From Candidatus Neomarinimicrobiota bacterium (lineage in GTDB: Bacteria; Fidelibacterota; UBA2242; B5-G15): a stretch of DNA of 64,000 bases. Of this stretch, positions 19,509 to 27,359 are shown piece after piece (the stretch's first letter is position 1; every line of letters starts with the position of its first letter). The stretch covers positions 124,001 to 188,000 of the forward strand of contig JACDNV010000002.1 in the NCBI GenBank assembly GCA_017656425.1. Reading direction: 5' to 3'. The translations under genes and the position numbers were made by a program. The notes under the pieces are model-generated. The model was not told the DNA's origin. It worked only from the letters and a program-made list of their open reading frames with translations, and ran no database searches.

Positions 19509-21188
19509 TTACTTGTTTTTATATATGTCCCAGAGCAATCTAAGCCCGAGAATAAAAGCTAATATATAACCAACGATACCTATGATGGGATAACCAAATA
19601 ATTTATATCCAATTGGCAGTTGAATTATTATAGATGAACCGATTATTAGTGAGGCGATGATTAAAGATGAAGAAAGTCTACTCCCCGCTTTGTTTAATCC
19701 CTTAACAAGTCCGTCTAAGTTTCTGTGTTCGAAAATTATTGATAATTTACCTGTAGCCATCTTACTTAGAATGTCCCTTGTCTTCTCAGGTAAGTCTTCA
19801 ATAAGCAATACTACCTCATCGAGATTTGTAAACATATTTTGAATTTTTCTAATTGGACTGTATCTTTTTCGTATCAGTGTCTTTACATGAGGTTTAATTT
19901 CACTAATAATGTCTATTTCGGGGAAAAGCATTTCCCCAAATCCTTCTGCAGTAATAAGAGCTTTTAACATAAGTGAAAGTTTAGTGGGAAATTTTAGATG
20001 ATAATTATAGACAAGAGAATGAATTTCTCTTGACAACTCTTTAATACTTACAGTTGATAGATTGATATTTGTAAATTCATTTATCAATAGACTTATTGCA
20101 TATTTTATATCCTCAATATTAGTTGTAGAATCAATTATATTTAACAACTCCAGAGACCGCATAATTTTTCTTATGTCGTTTTTTATATAACCAATGAGTA
20201 AATCTGCAAGATAGCCCATTGTTTCTTGATCAATATATCCTATATTACCGAAATCAATCAGTGATATTACATTATTTTTAAGTATAATAATATTACCAGC
20301 GTGAGGGTCAGCATGAAAAAATCCAAAATCGAAGATTTGCATCATGCTTAACCTGATGGCATTTCTTGCTATAATTTCGGGATTAAGGCCATGTTTTATC
20401 AATTTTTCCCTATTTACATGTTTTATCCCATCTATGTATTCCATTACTATTATATTTTCGTTACTTAGTTCTTGAAAATAGGTTGGTATGTATATAGTAG
20501 GTTCATTTTTAAAATAATTTTTGAATTTCAATATGTTACGACCTTCATGGAGAAAGTTTAACTCATTGATAATCATCTTATTAAACTCTTTTACAACAAG
20601 AGTTGGATCTACAGCAAGTTGATCTTTGAGATATTTTTTAACTATCTTTGCAAGATCAGATAAAATCTCCATATCGGTTTGTATGATTTCTCTTATGTTC
20701 GGTCGTTGTATTTTTAAGACAACTTTTGTTCCATCTTTTAGTACTCCAGTGTGTACCTGGGCAATGGATGCAGAAGCAACTGGTTTTTCGTCTATCAATT
20801 TCAGTTTATTTTTTAATTCCTGATTTGATTTTTCTTCGATAATCTTTTTTATTTCTTCAAAAGGTAAAGGAGCTACATTATCTTGAAGTTTTTGTAATTC
20901 AATCAGATACTCTGGTGGTAATATATCAGGGCGCATGCTGAGCATTTGTCCAACTTTTATAAAAGTAGGACCTAATTCTTCGAAAACCATTCGGAGGCGT
21001 TCCGCTCTTGATTTTGTCTTTGCTTTTATGTGTCCTATGCGGGGAACAAACTTTTCCCCAAACCTCAGTATCAGGTCACTACTGATGACGTTGACTATAT
21101 CGGAAAAGCCATATTTCAGAAGTATTGTAATGATATGCCTATATCTTTTGATATGCTTCCAGGTTTTTGGTATAGATGTTAATTTCAT
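19509..21188 (-). CDS. AarF/UbiB/ABC1-family atypical kinase
   Basis: A 559-residue ABC1/UbiB-family protein. It has the family-defining KxGQ motif in FIKVGQMLSMRPDILP, the Ala-rich loop ASIAQVH, the ATP-site Lys in VVLKIQRP, HADPHAGNI, and the metal-binding LIDFGNIG. Two C-terminal membrane helices (about 505-555) anchor it. UbiB proteins support ubiquinone synthesis or isoprenoid lipid handling; in an anaerobe the substrate may be another lipid. The ATG directly follows the TAA of the phasin-like gene (TAAATG). No other quinone gene lies here. Confidence 0.93.
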   Translation of the reverse strand: MKLTSIPKTWKHIKRYRHIITILLKYGFSDIVNVISSDLILRFGEKFVPRIGHIKAKTKSRAERLRMVFEELGPTFIKVGQMLSMRPDILPPEYLIELQKLQDNVAPLPFEEIKKIIEEKSNQELKNKLKLIDEKPVASASIAQVHTGVLKDGTKVVLKIQRPNIREIIQTDMEILSDLAKIVKKYLKDQLAVDPTLVVKEFNKMIINELNFLHEGRNILKFKNYFKNEPTIYIPTYFQELSNENIIVMEYIDGIKHVNREKLIKHGLNPEIIARNAIRLSMMQIFDFGFFHADPHAGNIIILKNNVISLIDFGNIGYIDQETMGYLADLLIGYIKNDIRKIMRSLELLNIIDSTTNIEDIKYAISLLINEFTNINLSTVSIKELSREIHSLVYNYHLKFPTKLSLMLKALITAEGFGEMLFPEIDIISEIKPHVKTLIRKRYSPIRKIQNMFTNLDEVVLLIEDLPEKTRDILSKMATGKLSIIFEHRNLDGLVKGLNKAGSRLSSSLIIASLIIGSSIIIQLPIGYKLFGYPIIGIVGYILAFILGLRLLWDIYKNK

Positions 21189-21497
21189 TTATTCGGTAAT
21201 CTTATGTTCGGATTTACGGTGCATTTCTAACCGTTTTTTAACGATATTCTCGACGTCTTTTTTTGTAGGAATTTCCATTGATTTTAGAACTTTTTGAATT
21301 TCCTTTTTTATAAATTCCTGGGTTTCTTTTCTCTTTTCCTCAGCTGCTTTTAATATATTTTCAACAAATGATTTTTTTTCTTCCGCTTTAACCTGTCCTT
21401 TTTTAACCAGCTCGTCGACAAGCTCCTCCGCTTTTTCTTTAGTCAGTGTAATTGCCCCAAGTCCTGCGAGATAAAGTTTTTTTAGTGCTGAGATCAT
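21189..21497 (-). CDS. Phasin-like helical protein
   Basis: A 102-residue, strongly charged helical protein starting MISALKKLYLAGLGAITLTKEKAEELVDELVKKG. This resembles the phasin-like proteins described as polyhydroxyalkanoate-synthesis regulators, which often sit beside AarF genes. I chose the ATG at 21497 because AAGGAGGG lies 7 bases before it; an upstream ATG at 21524 is less likely. The C-terminal half is a probable coiled coil. No PHA synthase is in the window, so a PHA role is not supported; a membrane-associated partner of the kinase is an alternative. Confidence 0.75.
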   Translation of the reverse strand: MISALKKLYLAGLGAITLTKEKAEELVDELVKKGQVKAEEKKSFVENILKAAEEKRKETQEFIKKEIQKVLKSMEIPTKKDVENIVKKRLEMHRKSEHKITE

Positions 21498-21574
21498 GGT
21501 TTTACCCTCCTTTTTTATTAGCAAATTTAATTTATTCAGTATTTAATGATATTGCAAATTAATATGTGGGATTT

Positions 21575-22342
21575 TTAGTACTCTACACAGAGGGAATAGT
21601 AAATGTCATTAGTTTTATCATACCATCTCTCGATAACAACGCAGTTTCTAAGAATAGTATCAAAATCCTGTTTTATTATTTTTGATTCAATTAAAAATCC
21701 AAAAAATCTTTTTGTATGAATTGAATTTGCATTGAGTTCTTTTGCCTTTGCCAGATCAAAGTATGAAAAATCATCAGCATCCTGCCAGGCTCTTACCCAG
21801 GAGATGTAATTTGATACGATACCTATACCAATATTTTTATCTTTTTCTGTTTTTAGCTTTACCCAATCGGGTTTCTCTTCCCAATCATTTAGAATTCGCT
21901 TTGCAACATTCACATTGATATCAGATGGGCTTATTATTAAAACGAAATAACTTTTATCGGTGTATAGAGAATCAACGATTTTATAGTCTACATTCCAATT
22001 TAATTTGCTACTATCATATATAATAATAAATGATGGATGCGTTATGCGCATGCGACCATCACTTATCTCTTCCAATCTAAATTTTAACCGTATTGAATCT
22101 TGCTTATAAAGGTTTTTTAATGCATTTTCGAGAGCAGCAAGTTTACCAAGGTCTTTGTTGATGTATTTGCCTGCATATCCAACGGAGAACCTGTATCCAG
22201 AAGGTGGGGTTGGTAATTTTTTAAACCAAGATGGAAATACTTCCTGAGATAAAAGATACTTTGTGGTTAATAGAATAGAAAATATAATCAGGATAAAAAA
22301 GAGCCTGCTCAACCTGAGAGCAGGCTCTGCGTTTTTATTCAT
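21575..22342 (-). CDS. Exported protein with two LPP20-like modules
   Basis: About 255 residues from the ATG at 22342. A signal peptide is followed by a first LPP20-like module (PSWFKKLP...FSVGYAG..LAALENAL, about 35-130) and a second (PDWVKLKT..GIGIVSNYISW...AKAKELNAN, about 155-250). LPP20-like domains occur in exported lipoproteins of unknown function. The ATG overlaps the end of the upstream gene (ATGAATAA) and has no ribosome binding site, so re-initiation is likely. An intrinsic terminator lies over codons 5-16. An alternative TTG start at 22312 would give a compact signal peptide beginning MSRLFFILIIFS. No lipobox is visible. Confidence 0.68.
   Translation of the reverse strand: MNKNAEPALRLSRLFFILIIFSILLTTKYLLSQEVFPSWFKKLPTPPSGYRFSVGYAGKYINKDLGKLAALENALKNLYKQDSIRLKFRLEEISDGRMRITHPSFIIIYDSSKLNWNVDYKIVDSLYTDKSYFVLIISPSDINVNVAKRILNDWEEKPDWVKLKTEKDKNIGIGIVSNYISWVRAWQDADDFSYFDLAKAKELNANSIHTKRFFGFLIESKIIKQDFDTILRNCVVIERWYDKTNDIYYSLCVEY
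22295..22328 (-). terminator. Intrinsic terminator inside the 5' coding end of the next gene
   Basis: On the minus strand an 11-base perfect stem, AGAGCCTGCTC (22328-22318) and its complement GAGCAGGCTCT (22310-22300), encloses a 7-base loop and runs into six U (22300-22295). It begins 7 bases after the stop codon of the LPP20-like lipoprotein gene. It has the classic shape of a Rho-independent terminator, yet lies within the signal-peptide codons of the following gene. Confidence 0.88.
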
Positions 22343-22895
22343 TCCCGATTTTTTCAAGCTTCTGGATTTCCTTTTCCAGTTCCTCAAAGCTCATGCGAGC
22401 TTTTGCTTCATTATATAAGGCTTTGTTTCGTCTTGCCTGCTCTAGAGTTTCCTGTACTAGCGAACTGAGATTATATTCCGCTAATGAATAAATATGATAT
22501 AGATTACCTTCGGTAACTACATTTCTCTTCACAATCTTACATCCGTTAAGAACAACATTAGCTACCTGCTTGCTCACACTCTCTGTAAATTCTAGTGCCT
22601 CGGCATCATTTGCAAGTCCACTTTCTTGCATGAAATTTTTTAACATATTGGAGACTTTTACCTCTATTGTTCTTGCTATAGCATCTCTTGCCCTGGCATC
22701 CGCTGCTTCTTTTGCAAGAGCAAGGCTCTGTTTTACAGCATCTCCGGCTCCGTATATTGCATCTTCCGCCTGAGGTGGATTTATATACCACTCAGGTATT
22801 TTTTCAACATCGGCAACCGGTCTTCCTCCTCCACAGTTAAGGATAAATGCACAGGCAGCTAAAGTAATTGTTAACATAATGATTTTTTCACGCAT
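22335..22895 (-). CDS. LPP20-family lipoprotein
   Basis: A 186-residue probable lipoprotein: the signal peptide ends AFILNC, with the modified Cys at 20, followed by a Gly-rich linker. The LPP20 domain (about 30-150) opens with IPEWYINPPQAEDAIYGAGDA and has an Ala-rich helix (AKEAADARARDAIARTIEVKV). A charged C-terminal helix follows. LPP20 is an outer-membrane-associated lipoprotein family best known from Helicobacter, with unknown molecular function. A strong GAGGAGGAGA ribosome binding site precedes the ATG. It is the third of four neighbouring genes with related exported domains and is followed by a terminator. Confidence 0.85.
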   Translation of the reverse strand: MREKIIMLTITLAACAFILNCGGGRPVADVEKIPEWYINPPQAEDAIYGAGDAVKQSLALAKEAADARARDAIARTIEVKVSNMLKNFMQESGLANDAEALEFTESVSKQVANVVLNGCKIVKRNVVTEGNLYHIYSLAEYNLSSLVQETLEQARRNKALYNEAKARMSFEELEKEIQKLEKIGNE

Positions 22896-22912
22896 ATTTT
22901 CTCCTCCTCATT

Positions 22913-24259
22913 TTAAAAAACACTACTGATGAATTTTAGAAATTCTTTTGAGTTTATATTAACACTATTAATTGCATTAGTAATAGCCTGTATATGTGTC
23001 TTATCAACCCCGCTGGATTTTATAGTTAATGCTGAAATTTTGTTACCATTATTATCCAGCAGTTTCAAAATGATATTTATTTCTGTATAATAAAGTTTAT
23101 TTATTGGAGATGATATTTCTTTATCCTGAACCATATTCACTTCTCCCCTTATTTCATAAGTTGATGATTGAGAAATTTTAAGATTGTATTTTGATAACTC
23201 CCTTGCTATTAATGTTTCAATCAGTTTCGATGAACCTGATATTGTATCTATTATTTTAATCCTAAAGTTGATATCTGGTATCTTTATTTTATAGGTAAAA
23301 TCTGTCTGCACATTCTCTAAATATTCCATTGCAAAATCCGGTAATTTATCAACATCGATTAAGATTAGTATTTTCCCCGTAAGGTTGTCTTTATCTGTTG
23401 GAAATGGGGTAAAAATTGTTTTACCTATTCCATTATCGTTAGTTTTAATCCTGTCTATTATTTCACCTGTTGAATATTTCACAACAATTGGTATCCCTTT
23501 CAATCCTATCGAAGAGTTTTTAGCTTGATATTCCAGTTTGAATATTATCGGGTTTTCGACTGGTTTGCCAGGTACGTACTCACGATTTAAGTTAGAGATA
23601 AGTTTTATTTTTATGTTTGAAATAGAGTTTTTAATATCTGTGTCGATTTTTTCCAAAAAGTATTCATTAATCTGAGCTAAATTTGAGCCTGTCAGTGCTG
23701 AGTAAATTTCGTTTTTTGATAATAATTCGGGTATTAAGTCTGTTATTTTGTTGAATTCCTCAAAATAGACAAGCAGATTCCCTCTATTCAAGTTATTGTT
23801 GGCACTTGCTTTTAAATTTTCTATGTTCATGATGATATCTTTTATCTGGATTTTAAGAGTGGATAAATATTTTTCCCTGTTCAGGACAGCTAAGGCATAG
23901 TAATTCTTTTTAACTCTTTTAATTTCAGCAATTTTTACGTTAGGCATAGTCTGCTCTGCTTCGGTTTTTACATAGTTTAATATCTCAGATCTAGAAATAA
24001 TTGTTTTATCCTGTTGAATTTCTTCTTCGGTGGATTCTGTAACTGATTTTATTTTCACTATTATTTGTTTTACCAGATCAGCTCTGGCATTTTCTATGGC
24101 CTCTTCTTGAGTCTTACCAATACCGACACCAATTACATAGCTTGAGGAGGGATATTTTTTTGATTGATGTGTTTTTGCCCACTCCGGAATCCCGCTGAAC
24201 AAAAGTGTGTATATTAAAATAGTTGTTAAGATAATTTTACTTTTCACTATTTGCCTCAT
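22913..24259 (-). CDS. Exported protein with N-terminal LPP20-like domain
   Basis: A 448-residue protein with a signal peptide (about 1-22) and an LPP20-like domain right after it: GIPEWAKTHQ, SSSYVIGVGIGKTQEEAIENARADL. The middle part (about 225-330) looks like a beta-sandwich (KLEYQAKNSSIGLKGIPIVVKY, NGIGKTIFTP), an Ig-like or PEGA-like arrangement. The C-terminal part (about 335-445) resembles a lipoprotein-assembly fold. Function is unknown. Its ATG overlaps the upstream gene by 4 bases (ATGA) and it ends 17 bases before the LPP20 lipoprotein gene, so they are one operon. Confidence 0.75.
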   Translation of the reverse strand: MRQIVKSKIILTTILIYTLLFSGIPEWAKTHQSKKYPSSSYVIGVGIGKTQEEAIENARADLVKQIIVKIKSVTESTEEEIQQDKTIISRSEILNYVKTEAEQTMPNVKIAEIKRVKKNYYALAVLNREKYLSTLKIQIKDIIMNIENLKASANNNLNRGNLLVYFEEFNKITDLIPELLSKNEIYSALTGSNLAQINEYFLEKIDTDIKNSISNIKIKLISNLNREYVPGKPVENPIIFKLEYQAKNSSIGLKGIPIVVKYSTGEIIDRIKTNDNGIGKTIFTPFPTDKDNLTGKILILIDVDKLPDFAMEYLENVQTDFTYKIKIPDINFRIKIIDTISGSSKLIETLIARELSKYNLKISQSSTYEIRGEVNMVQDKEISSPINKLYYTEINIILKLLDNNGNKISALTIKSSGVDKTHIQAITNAINSVNINSKEFLKFISSVF

Positions 24260-25527
24260 TGCTTTTTAGACATTTTTAAATATATAAATTTCCTGTTAAG
24301 TATAATTTTCTTGAGTTCAAATTTATTATGGAATTTTTCCCTCAGGTATTGATAAATACTGAATGAATCATTAAATAATTCTGGCAATATCCATAGTGTA
24401 GTATCAAACATTTTATCTGATAAAATATTGACTTTTAATTTACCTTTTTCTTCTATCGCATTTTTTACATCAAAAAAGTACTGTTCAATCTCATTATCTA
24501 AAAAGCCAGTGTCTGCTGTTATAATGAGTTTATAGGGTATTCCAGAGGAGATATCTTTTTTCCAGTAGTTTACAATTCTATCAAGAACCTTTCCTATGGA
24601 GTTATTCATTGCTTCCTCAATCAGCGCCTCGTCGCTTGCTGGTCTTTCCTTACTGTAGCCTATCTCTGTACCAAGTAATCTTGCGGTTGTTGTTTCATAA
24701 GCACGACATCCAACTGTGTATTTTTTTACAGTGGTAGAGCCTATTTTTCTTACGGACTTATTGATGTTATAGGTGATATATATGTCGCTACCTATTGATA
24801 GTGCGAAAAGGTAGTTTACGTCAATTATACCTGATGCTGATAATCCGCTTATTAACTTGTCGTTAAGTTCCGAAACCTGTTCGGGAACTATCACCTCAAA
24901 TCCTCTAGCAGTTAGGAATTGCTCTATTGCTTCTGCTCCCTTTTTTATAAGGGGGTCTTTTTTTAGTAACTCAACTGCAGGTATGGAATCAGGTGATTCT
25001 GGAATTACCATAATCTGTGGTAATCCGACTTTCTCCACAATTTCCCTTTCCGATTGAATTATGTCTTTTTTCGTAAGGTAGTCTTTAAGAAGTCTTATAT
25101 TGACTTTAAAAGTCTTTGTTATTTTTAGTCGTTTGCCATTATCTATTTTTATTCTTTGCTCGTAATTACTTGATTCCCAGACGATAAATTGGTCAATATT
25201 ATCACTTCTGAAAAATTCCTCATGAATAGCTTCAAATTTCTTCCTTGATTCTTCAGTGTTAAGTATTGGATCACTTCCAGAATAAAGCAGGTACCAGATT
25301 GCAGCCCTTCTTGCATCAATATTTGCATTTTTATCGATATCTTTGGCTCTTGGTTTCCTGTGTTTATAGTCTATACCAATGCCTGTTGCTTTTATTATAA
25401 CCTCAGTTGGTGAAGTGTATTCTATAATTGAAGCATCATTGGATACAGGAAGATTGCTAACTCTTTTACTCGCAATTATCATAATTGGAATAGATAGGAT
25501 AAAAAATGCGAGGATTTTTTCTTTCAT
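24256..25527 (-). CDS. Exported protein with FlgT-like N-terminal region
   Basis: A 423-residue protein with an N-terminal signal peptide (about 1-19). Residues 40-150 (IIKATGIGID...NIDARRAAIWYLLYSG, ending KTFKVNIRLLKDYL) resemble the N-terminal domain of FlgT and related exported proteins, where an Ala/Arg-rich helix follows a short strand. Residues 170-320 look like the FlgT middle or DUF6175-type domain (PQIMVIPES, EAIEQFLTARGFEVI). No flagellar gene is present, so a flagellar role is not implied. It overlaps the next gene by 4 bases and follows the previous one by 10. The similarity is by eye and uncertain. Confidence 0.65.
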   Translation of the reverse strand: MKEKILAFFILSIPIMIIASKRVSNLPVSNDASIIEYTSPTEVIIKATGIGIDYKHRKPRAKDIDKNANIDARRAAIWYLLYSGSDPILNTEESRKKFEAIHEEFFRSDNIDQFIVWESSNYEQRIKIDNGKRLKITKTFKVNIRLLKDYLTKKDIIQSEREIVEKVGLPQIMVIPESPDSIPAVELLKKDPLIKKGAEAIEQFLTARGFEVIVPEQVSELNDKLISGLSASGIIDVNYLFALSIGSDIYITYNINKSVRKIGSTTVKKYTVGCRAYETTTARLLGTEIGYSKERPASDEALIEEAMNNSIGKVLDRIVNYWKKDISSGIPYKLIITADTGFLDNEIEQYFFDVKNAIEEKGKLKVNILSDKMFDTTLWILPELFNDSFSIYQYLREKFHNKFELKKIILNRKFIYLKMSKKQ

Positions 25528-25537
25528 GGCTTTTCCT

Positions 25538-27250
25538 TTAATATTTAGTATTTAAAATTGATTGGATTATAGCAAATGGGTTAAAAATTAACTGCGGTAC
25601 TGAAAAATGATAGTATATTCCGCATGATATACCTGCCGTGTATATTTTTGGGTAATCATACGTAAAGAAGTTCTCTACATCTTGTTCTTTCCCCTTGTAC
25701 TTTACCGACCACCAGTTAAGAGGTGGGAAGAGGTCTATTCCCAAAAAGAATCCTATATTGGAATTGATATTCATTGCATATTCGATAGCGGAATTGAGTC
25801 GAAATCCAATACTGTTGTTGTATATATATACATCATCTCCTTTGTAACTGTTGGTTATGTATACTCTCTGAAAAGAGGATAAAACTTCGAAATGTACAGC
25901 TAGAGAACCAATATAATATCTTTTGAGGTATCCAGTATGTATTTCGACAAGTCCGGCTGTTATTTTTTGCTCGGGCCAGTTCAGTATGACGGAATGTATA
26001 TCATCATAAAGTAGAGTTTTTACCGGAATCAAACCACCGCTGACTCCAGCTACTAAAAAACTTTGAAAAGAGTGAATATACGAGCTGATACTTAAGTTAA
26101 AGCTTATATCTGCTGCCATATATAAACCTTTGTAATCTCCAAAAATTAAAAGGAAGTCTTCAGTTAATACAGCTCCATGATTTATATTAATTGGCGTTAG
26201 TCTTGGTTTGACAGCTATATCAATCCCTATGTATGGGTACTCAACTGCAAGCATTCCCTTTGCCCAATCACCCTTTTTTATAGCAAGCGCTTTTGAAGGG
26301 ATACTGCTATTTGGAGAGGTTTTCATTATTCTAATAAAACCGGAATAACGAATATCAGTATTTCCTGCTTCGTCCTCAATCCATTCCCCGACAAGAAACG
26401 GATAATCTTCCTTTAGCCCGTCTCTTTTTGATAGAGGCAGGTAGACAAATCTTTTTTCAATCTCTGCTATAGGAATATTTAATTTGAAGCATTCCATATT
26501 TTTTGTTATTGATTGCAGATTTAGTGCGAAGCTGCTAACAGCTGTATTTAAAGCAAATTCATATGGAGAGTATTTTTTACCGAAAATATAGTATGTTTTA
26601 TCAAGGTTAGATATTCCAACTCCTTCTGAGCTAATCTTTTTTAGATACTTGATACTTGTATCGGGATAATATGAAATCTGGAACCAGTAAATGCCGCCTG
26701 AGATTTTAACCTTGACTTTGTTTTCTTCTGAATTTTTTACTACAGTAAATCTCCTGATATAGGGCAATGCAATATATGAAAGATTGTAGACTTTGATAAT
26801 CTCATCAGCTGATATTCCGATCTCTTTTGCCTTCAACACAATAAATGAATGTTTTTCTGTTTCGGATTCAAATTCTCTTGCTCTTATCTCCTTTTCGGCA
26901 TCCAGAATTTTAAAAATTTCTGGGACTAAATAGGTTTTTATATGGCTTTTAATAACTTCAATACTCGGGTTATTAATAGCACTGAGTTTCTCTGAAAATA
27001 CTGAGAAAATCTTGTCGGGCAATTTGTTTACAAAAAATCTTTTCATTTCAAGGGCATTTTTAACCTCCGTTATAATTAAGCTTTTTTCTTTTTCTTTGAT
27101 TTTTATTCTTTTTCCCTCAATCAGGATGTATGGAATTACTGTAATACCCTTCTTATCATAAACTGACCCGAGTAAATTCTGCGATATAACTATTAAGATG
27201 ATTACCTTTATTAAGCATATTTTTATATAATTTATCTCAATCATGACCAT
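25538..27250 (-). CDS. Exported protein, possible outer-membrane component
   Basis: A 570-residue protein not recognised. The N-terminus has a hydrophobic signal segment (about residues 9-28). Residues 30-290 are mixed helix and strand (SVYDKKGITVIPYILIEGKRI). The C-terminal half is rich in aromatic, alternating strands (YPYIGIDIAVKPRLTP, LNLSISSYIHSFQSFLV, GIYYHFSVPQLIFNPF) as in outer-membrane beta-barrels. No ribosome binding site is seen before the ATG at 27250 or the in-frame ATG at 27244. It heads the operon of four further exported proteins, so a shared envelope complex is plausible. Confidence 0.62.
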   Translation of the reverse strand: MVMIEINYIKICLIKVIILIVISQNLLGSVYDKKGITVIPYILIEGKRIKIKEKEKSLIITEVKNALEMKRFFVNKLPDKIFSVFSEKLSAINNPSIEVIKSHIKTYLVPEIFKILDAEKEIRAREFESETEKHSFIVLKAKEIGISADEIIKVYNLSYIALPYIRRFTVVKNSEENKVKVKISGGIYWFQISYYPDTSIKYLKKISSEGVGISNLDKTYYIFGKKYSPYEFALNTAVSSFALNLQSITKNMECFKLNIPIAEIEKRFVYLPLSKRDGLKEDYPFLVGEWIEDEAGNTDIRYSGFIRIMKTSPNSSIPSKALAIKKGDWAKGMLAVEYPYIGIDIAVKPRLTPININHGAVLTEDFLLIFGDYKGLYMAADISFNLSISSYIHSFQSFLVAGVSGGLIPVKTLLYDDIHSVILNWPEQKITAGLVEIHTGYLKRYYIGSLAVHFEVLSSFQRVYITNSYKGDDVYIYNNSIGFRLNSAIEYAMNINSNIGFFLGIDLFPPLNWWSVKYKGKEQDVENFFTYDYPKIYTAGISCGIYYHFSVPQLIFNPFAIIQSILNTKY

Positions 27251-27307
27251 ACATCAATCTTATTTGATCAATTTTATTAATTAATGTTGTCATTAACAAT
27301 CATATAT

Positions 27308-27336
27308 TTGACAAAATATATCTAAATTTGTAAGAT
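27308..27336 (+). promoter_or_regulatory. Sigma-70-like promoter of the lamin-tail protein gene
   Basis: TTGACA (27308-27313), a 17-base spacer, then TAAGAT (27331-27336). The transcript would begin about 17 bases before the ATG at 27360. It lies in the 109-base gap shared with the divergent exported-protein operon. Confidence 0.5.
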
Positions 27337-27359
27337 TCTTATGAGCCCGGAATGTTAGA

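Noticed and set aside
24256-25527. Flagellar role for the FlgT-like protein
   Set aside because: No flagellar or motility gene is present; only the N-terminal fold is similar.
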